Source: Nibribacter koreensis
Lineage (GTDB): Bacteria; Bacteroidota; Bacteroidia; Cytophagales; Hymenobacteraceae
Reading direction: 5' to 3'
Length of the DNA stretch: 64,000 nucleotides
Assembly (NCBI RefSeq): GCF_039541795.1
Contig: NZ_BAABGX010000001.1
Location: 1,488,001 to 1,552,000, forward strand
The translations under genes and the position numbers were made by a program. Below are positions 62,961 to 64,000 of this stretch, one piece after another (within the stretch, counting starts at the first letter, position 1; each line of letters begins with the position of its first letter). A model generated the notes under the pieces. That model saw only the letters and a program-made list of their open reading frames with translations, had not been told where the DNA came from and did no database searches.

Positions 62961-64000
62961 TTATTCCTGTAAGTTCTTTTTGGCCAGCGTGATGATGAAC
63001 TGGGTGCCTTTGCCGGGCTGGCTTTTGGCAGTGATGTTACCGCCGTGCCGGATGGCAATCTTGCGGCAGATGGCCAGGCCTACGCCAGAGCCTTCATATT
63101 TCTGGCCTTCCAGCCGCTGAAAGATATTAAAAATTCTATCAAGGTACTTTTCTTCAAAGCCGATGCCGTTGTCTTCTACCAGAATCTCTACTACCTCATC
63201 ACCGGGTGTAGAGGTTAAATGCGCAGTGCGCTGGTGGTTGGAAGAGGAGATCCTGATGACTGGTTTCTCATTGTCCTTCCTGAATTTGATGGCGTTGCTG
63301 ATGAGGTTCTGGAACAGCTGGCGCATCTGGGTGGGTTCTGCCTCAATGACTGGCAAAGGAAAACGTTCTATCTCGGTGCCGGTCTGCTCAATGGTAATTT
63401 CCAGGTCAGAGAGCACCTCGGTCAGGATGCCGTCCAGGCTTACTTTCTCAAAACCTTTAGACGTGGTAGTGACCCTTGAGAAGGTGAGCAGGTCATTGAT
63501 GAGGTTCTGCATGCGCACCGCCGCGTTGAGCATGCGGTCCACGTAGTCTTTGCCCTGAGCGCTCAGGTTGCTGGTCTCCTTGGACTTGAGCCTATCTCCA
63601 AACGCCTGAATCTTGCGCAAAGGCTCCTGCAGGTCATGTGAAGACACATAGGCAAAGTCTTGCAGCTCGCGGTTACTGCGTTCTAGTTCTGCCGCGTAGC
63701 GGCGCAGTCTTTCTTCGCTTATCTTTTGCTGGGTGATGTCATGGATAAAACCGGTGTACACCTTGCGGTCTGCCAGCTGCACCTCGCTTATGCTCAAAAA
63801 CAGCGGGAACACCGTGCCGTCTTTCTTTAAGCCAGACACCTCGCGCCCAATGCCAATGATCTTGCGCTTGCCGGTTTGGTGGTAGTTCTCCATGTAACCG
63901 TCATGGGCGCTGTGGTCTGGCTCGGGCATGAGCATGCTGATGTTCTTGCCCAGAATCTCCTCTTCTTGGTAGCCAAACAAGCGGGCCGCCGCCGGGTTCA
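62961..64000 (-). CDS. PAS-domain sensor histidine kinase (5' end outside the window)
   Basis: The gene continues past the window edge; the frame is open from 62961 to 64000, reading NPAAARLFGYQEEEILGKNI at its visible start. A PAS domain (LMPEPDHSAHDGYMENYHQT; TGFIHDITQQK) is followed by a coiled coil and the kinase core: ELQDFAYVSSHDLQEPLRKI, QNLISNAIKFRKDNEKPV, VEDNGIGFEEKYLDRIFNIF and GSGVGLAICRKIAIRHGG. The SHDLQEPLRK H-box is typical of phytochrome-like and PAS kinases that work with Rcp1-type receivers. It is first in transcription order of the phosphorelay operon. The sensor part beyond the edge is unknown. Confidence 0.93.
   Translation of the reverse strand, partial: NPAAARLFGYQEEEILGKNISMLMPEPDHSAHDGYMENYHQTGKRKIIGIGREVSGLKKDGTVFPLFLSISEVQLADRKVYTGFIHDITQQKISEERLRRYAAELERSNRELQDFAYVSSHDLQEPLRKIQAFGDRLKSKETSNLSAQGKDYVDRMLNAAVRMQNLINDLLTFSRVTTTSKGFEKVSLDGILTEVLSDLEITIEQTGTEIERFPLPVIEAEPTQMRQLFQNLISNAIKFRKDNEKPVIRISSSNHQRTAHLTSTPGDEVVEILVEDNGIGFEEKYLDRIFNIFQRLEGQKYEGSGVGLAICRKIAIRHGGNITAKSQPGKGTQFIITLAKKNLQE

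Noticed and set aside
1..64000. tRNA, rRNA, CRISPR array, integrase or transposase
   Set aside because: No cloverleaf with a CCA-adjacent acceptor, no regularly spaced direct repeats and no recombinase motif were seen on either strand.

Overview
The window looks like a chromosomal segment from a Cytophagales bacterium of the Hymenobacteraceae type (Rufibacter, Nibribacter or Pontibacter-like). This is inferred from protein style: DUF5777 and YceI proteins, GT117/DUF2723, CHRD lipoproteins, SHDLKAP/SHNLRSP-type kinases, an ECF sigma with a paired membrane protein, and Bacteroidetes-type TAnnTTTG minus-7 boxes. No genus can be proven from sequence alone. Base composition is moderate, apart from one clearly AT-rich island at about 48.0-49.9 kb. 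I see no rRNA, tRNA, CRISPR array or transposase gene.

Layout: 0-4.2 kb is sulfur handling (end of an MBL/rhodanese-type protein, a rhodanese, a YeeE/YedE transporter split over two genes, an MFS carrier and a TlpA-like thioredoxin). 4.4-8.3 kb has a PQQ-type sugar dehydrogenase and a minus-strand CHRD / c-type cytochrome / YceI / DUF5777 cluster. 8.5-13.8 kb has an ECF sigma with its membrane partner and a six-PAS histidine kinase. 14.2-20.4 kb has two tandem amidohydrolase-family secreted proteins and an APC permease. 20.7-33.4 kb holds SbcD, two catalases, a metallophosphoesterase, an ACP-like protein, glutathione peroxidase, MarR and a CDF transporter with a short solute-binding lipoprotein. 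33.6-40.1 kb has a FixI/CcoI-type copper ATPase, small membrane and cupin proteins, and a two-component pair with an extra membrane gene between its members. 40.3-47.8 kb has a DUF3098-GT117 fusion, a DsbA-like protein, an SDR and a DEAD-box helicase. 48.2-49.7 kb is a low-GC pair: a UDG-like protein and a TIR-domain protein (candidate defence island). 50-57.4 kb has TetR-ABC1 kinase, a PAS kinase, DUF6370, sulfurtransferase, GT39 and a Spy-like protein. 57.9-64 kb has hemA and a minus-strand phosphorelay operon (PAS-kinase, REC, REC-kinase, REC-CRP).

The most striking content is non-coding. (1) About 32 copies of a roughly 40-bp palindrome (family P, core arm CGTTTTTGGCCTGTTTTC) lie in most larger intergenic gaps. 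Two copies are read in frame inside proteins, one exactly at a DUF3098/GT117 domain junction, and a third spans a stop/start junction. Several copies differ in sequence but stay perfectly self-complementary. (2) Two roughly 500-bp non-coding elements (24.16-24.66 and 45.92-46.49 kb) share hairpins whose stems show compensatory base changes around a conserved loop, which indicates a structured RNA or structure-dependent mobile element. (3) Three promoters (sulfur operon, FixI ATPase, hemA) carry a TGAC/TGAT-N4-GTCA box whose centre is exactly 29.5 bp from the start of a TAnnTTTG-like element, suggesting a CRP/FNR-family regulon. (4) An ATTATAG-N7-CTATAAT site precedes the first catalase gene, fitting peroxide control.
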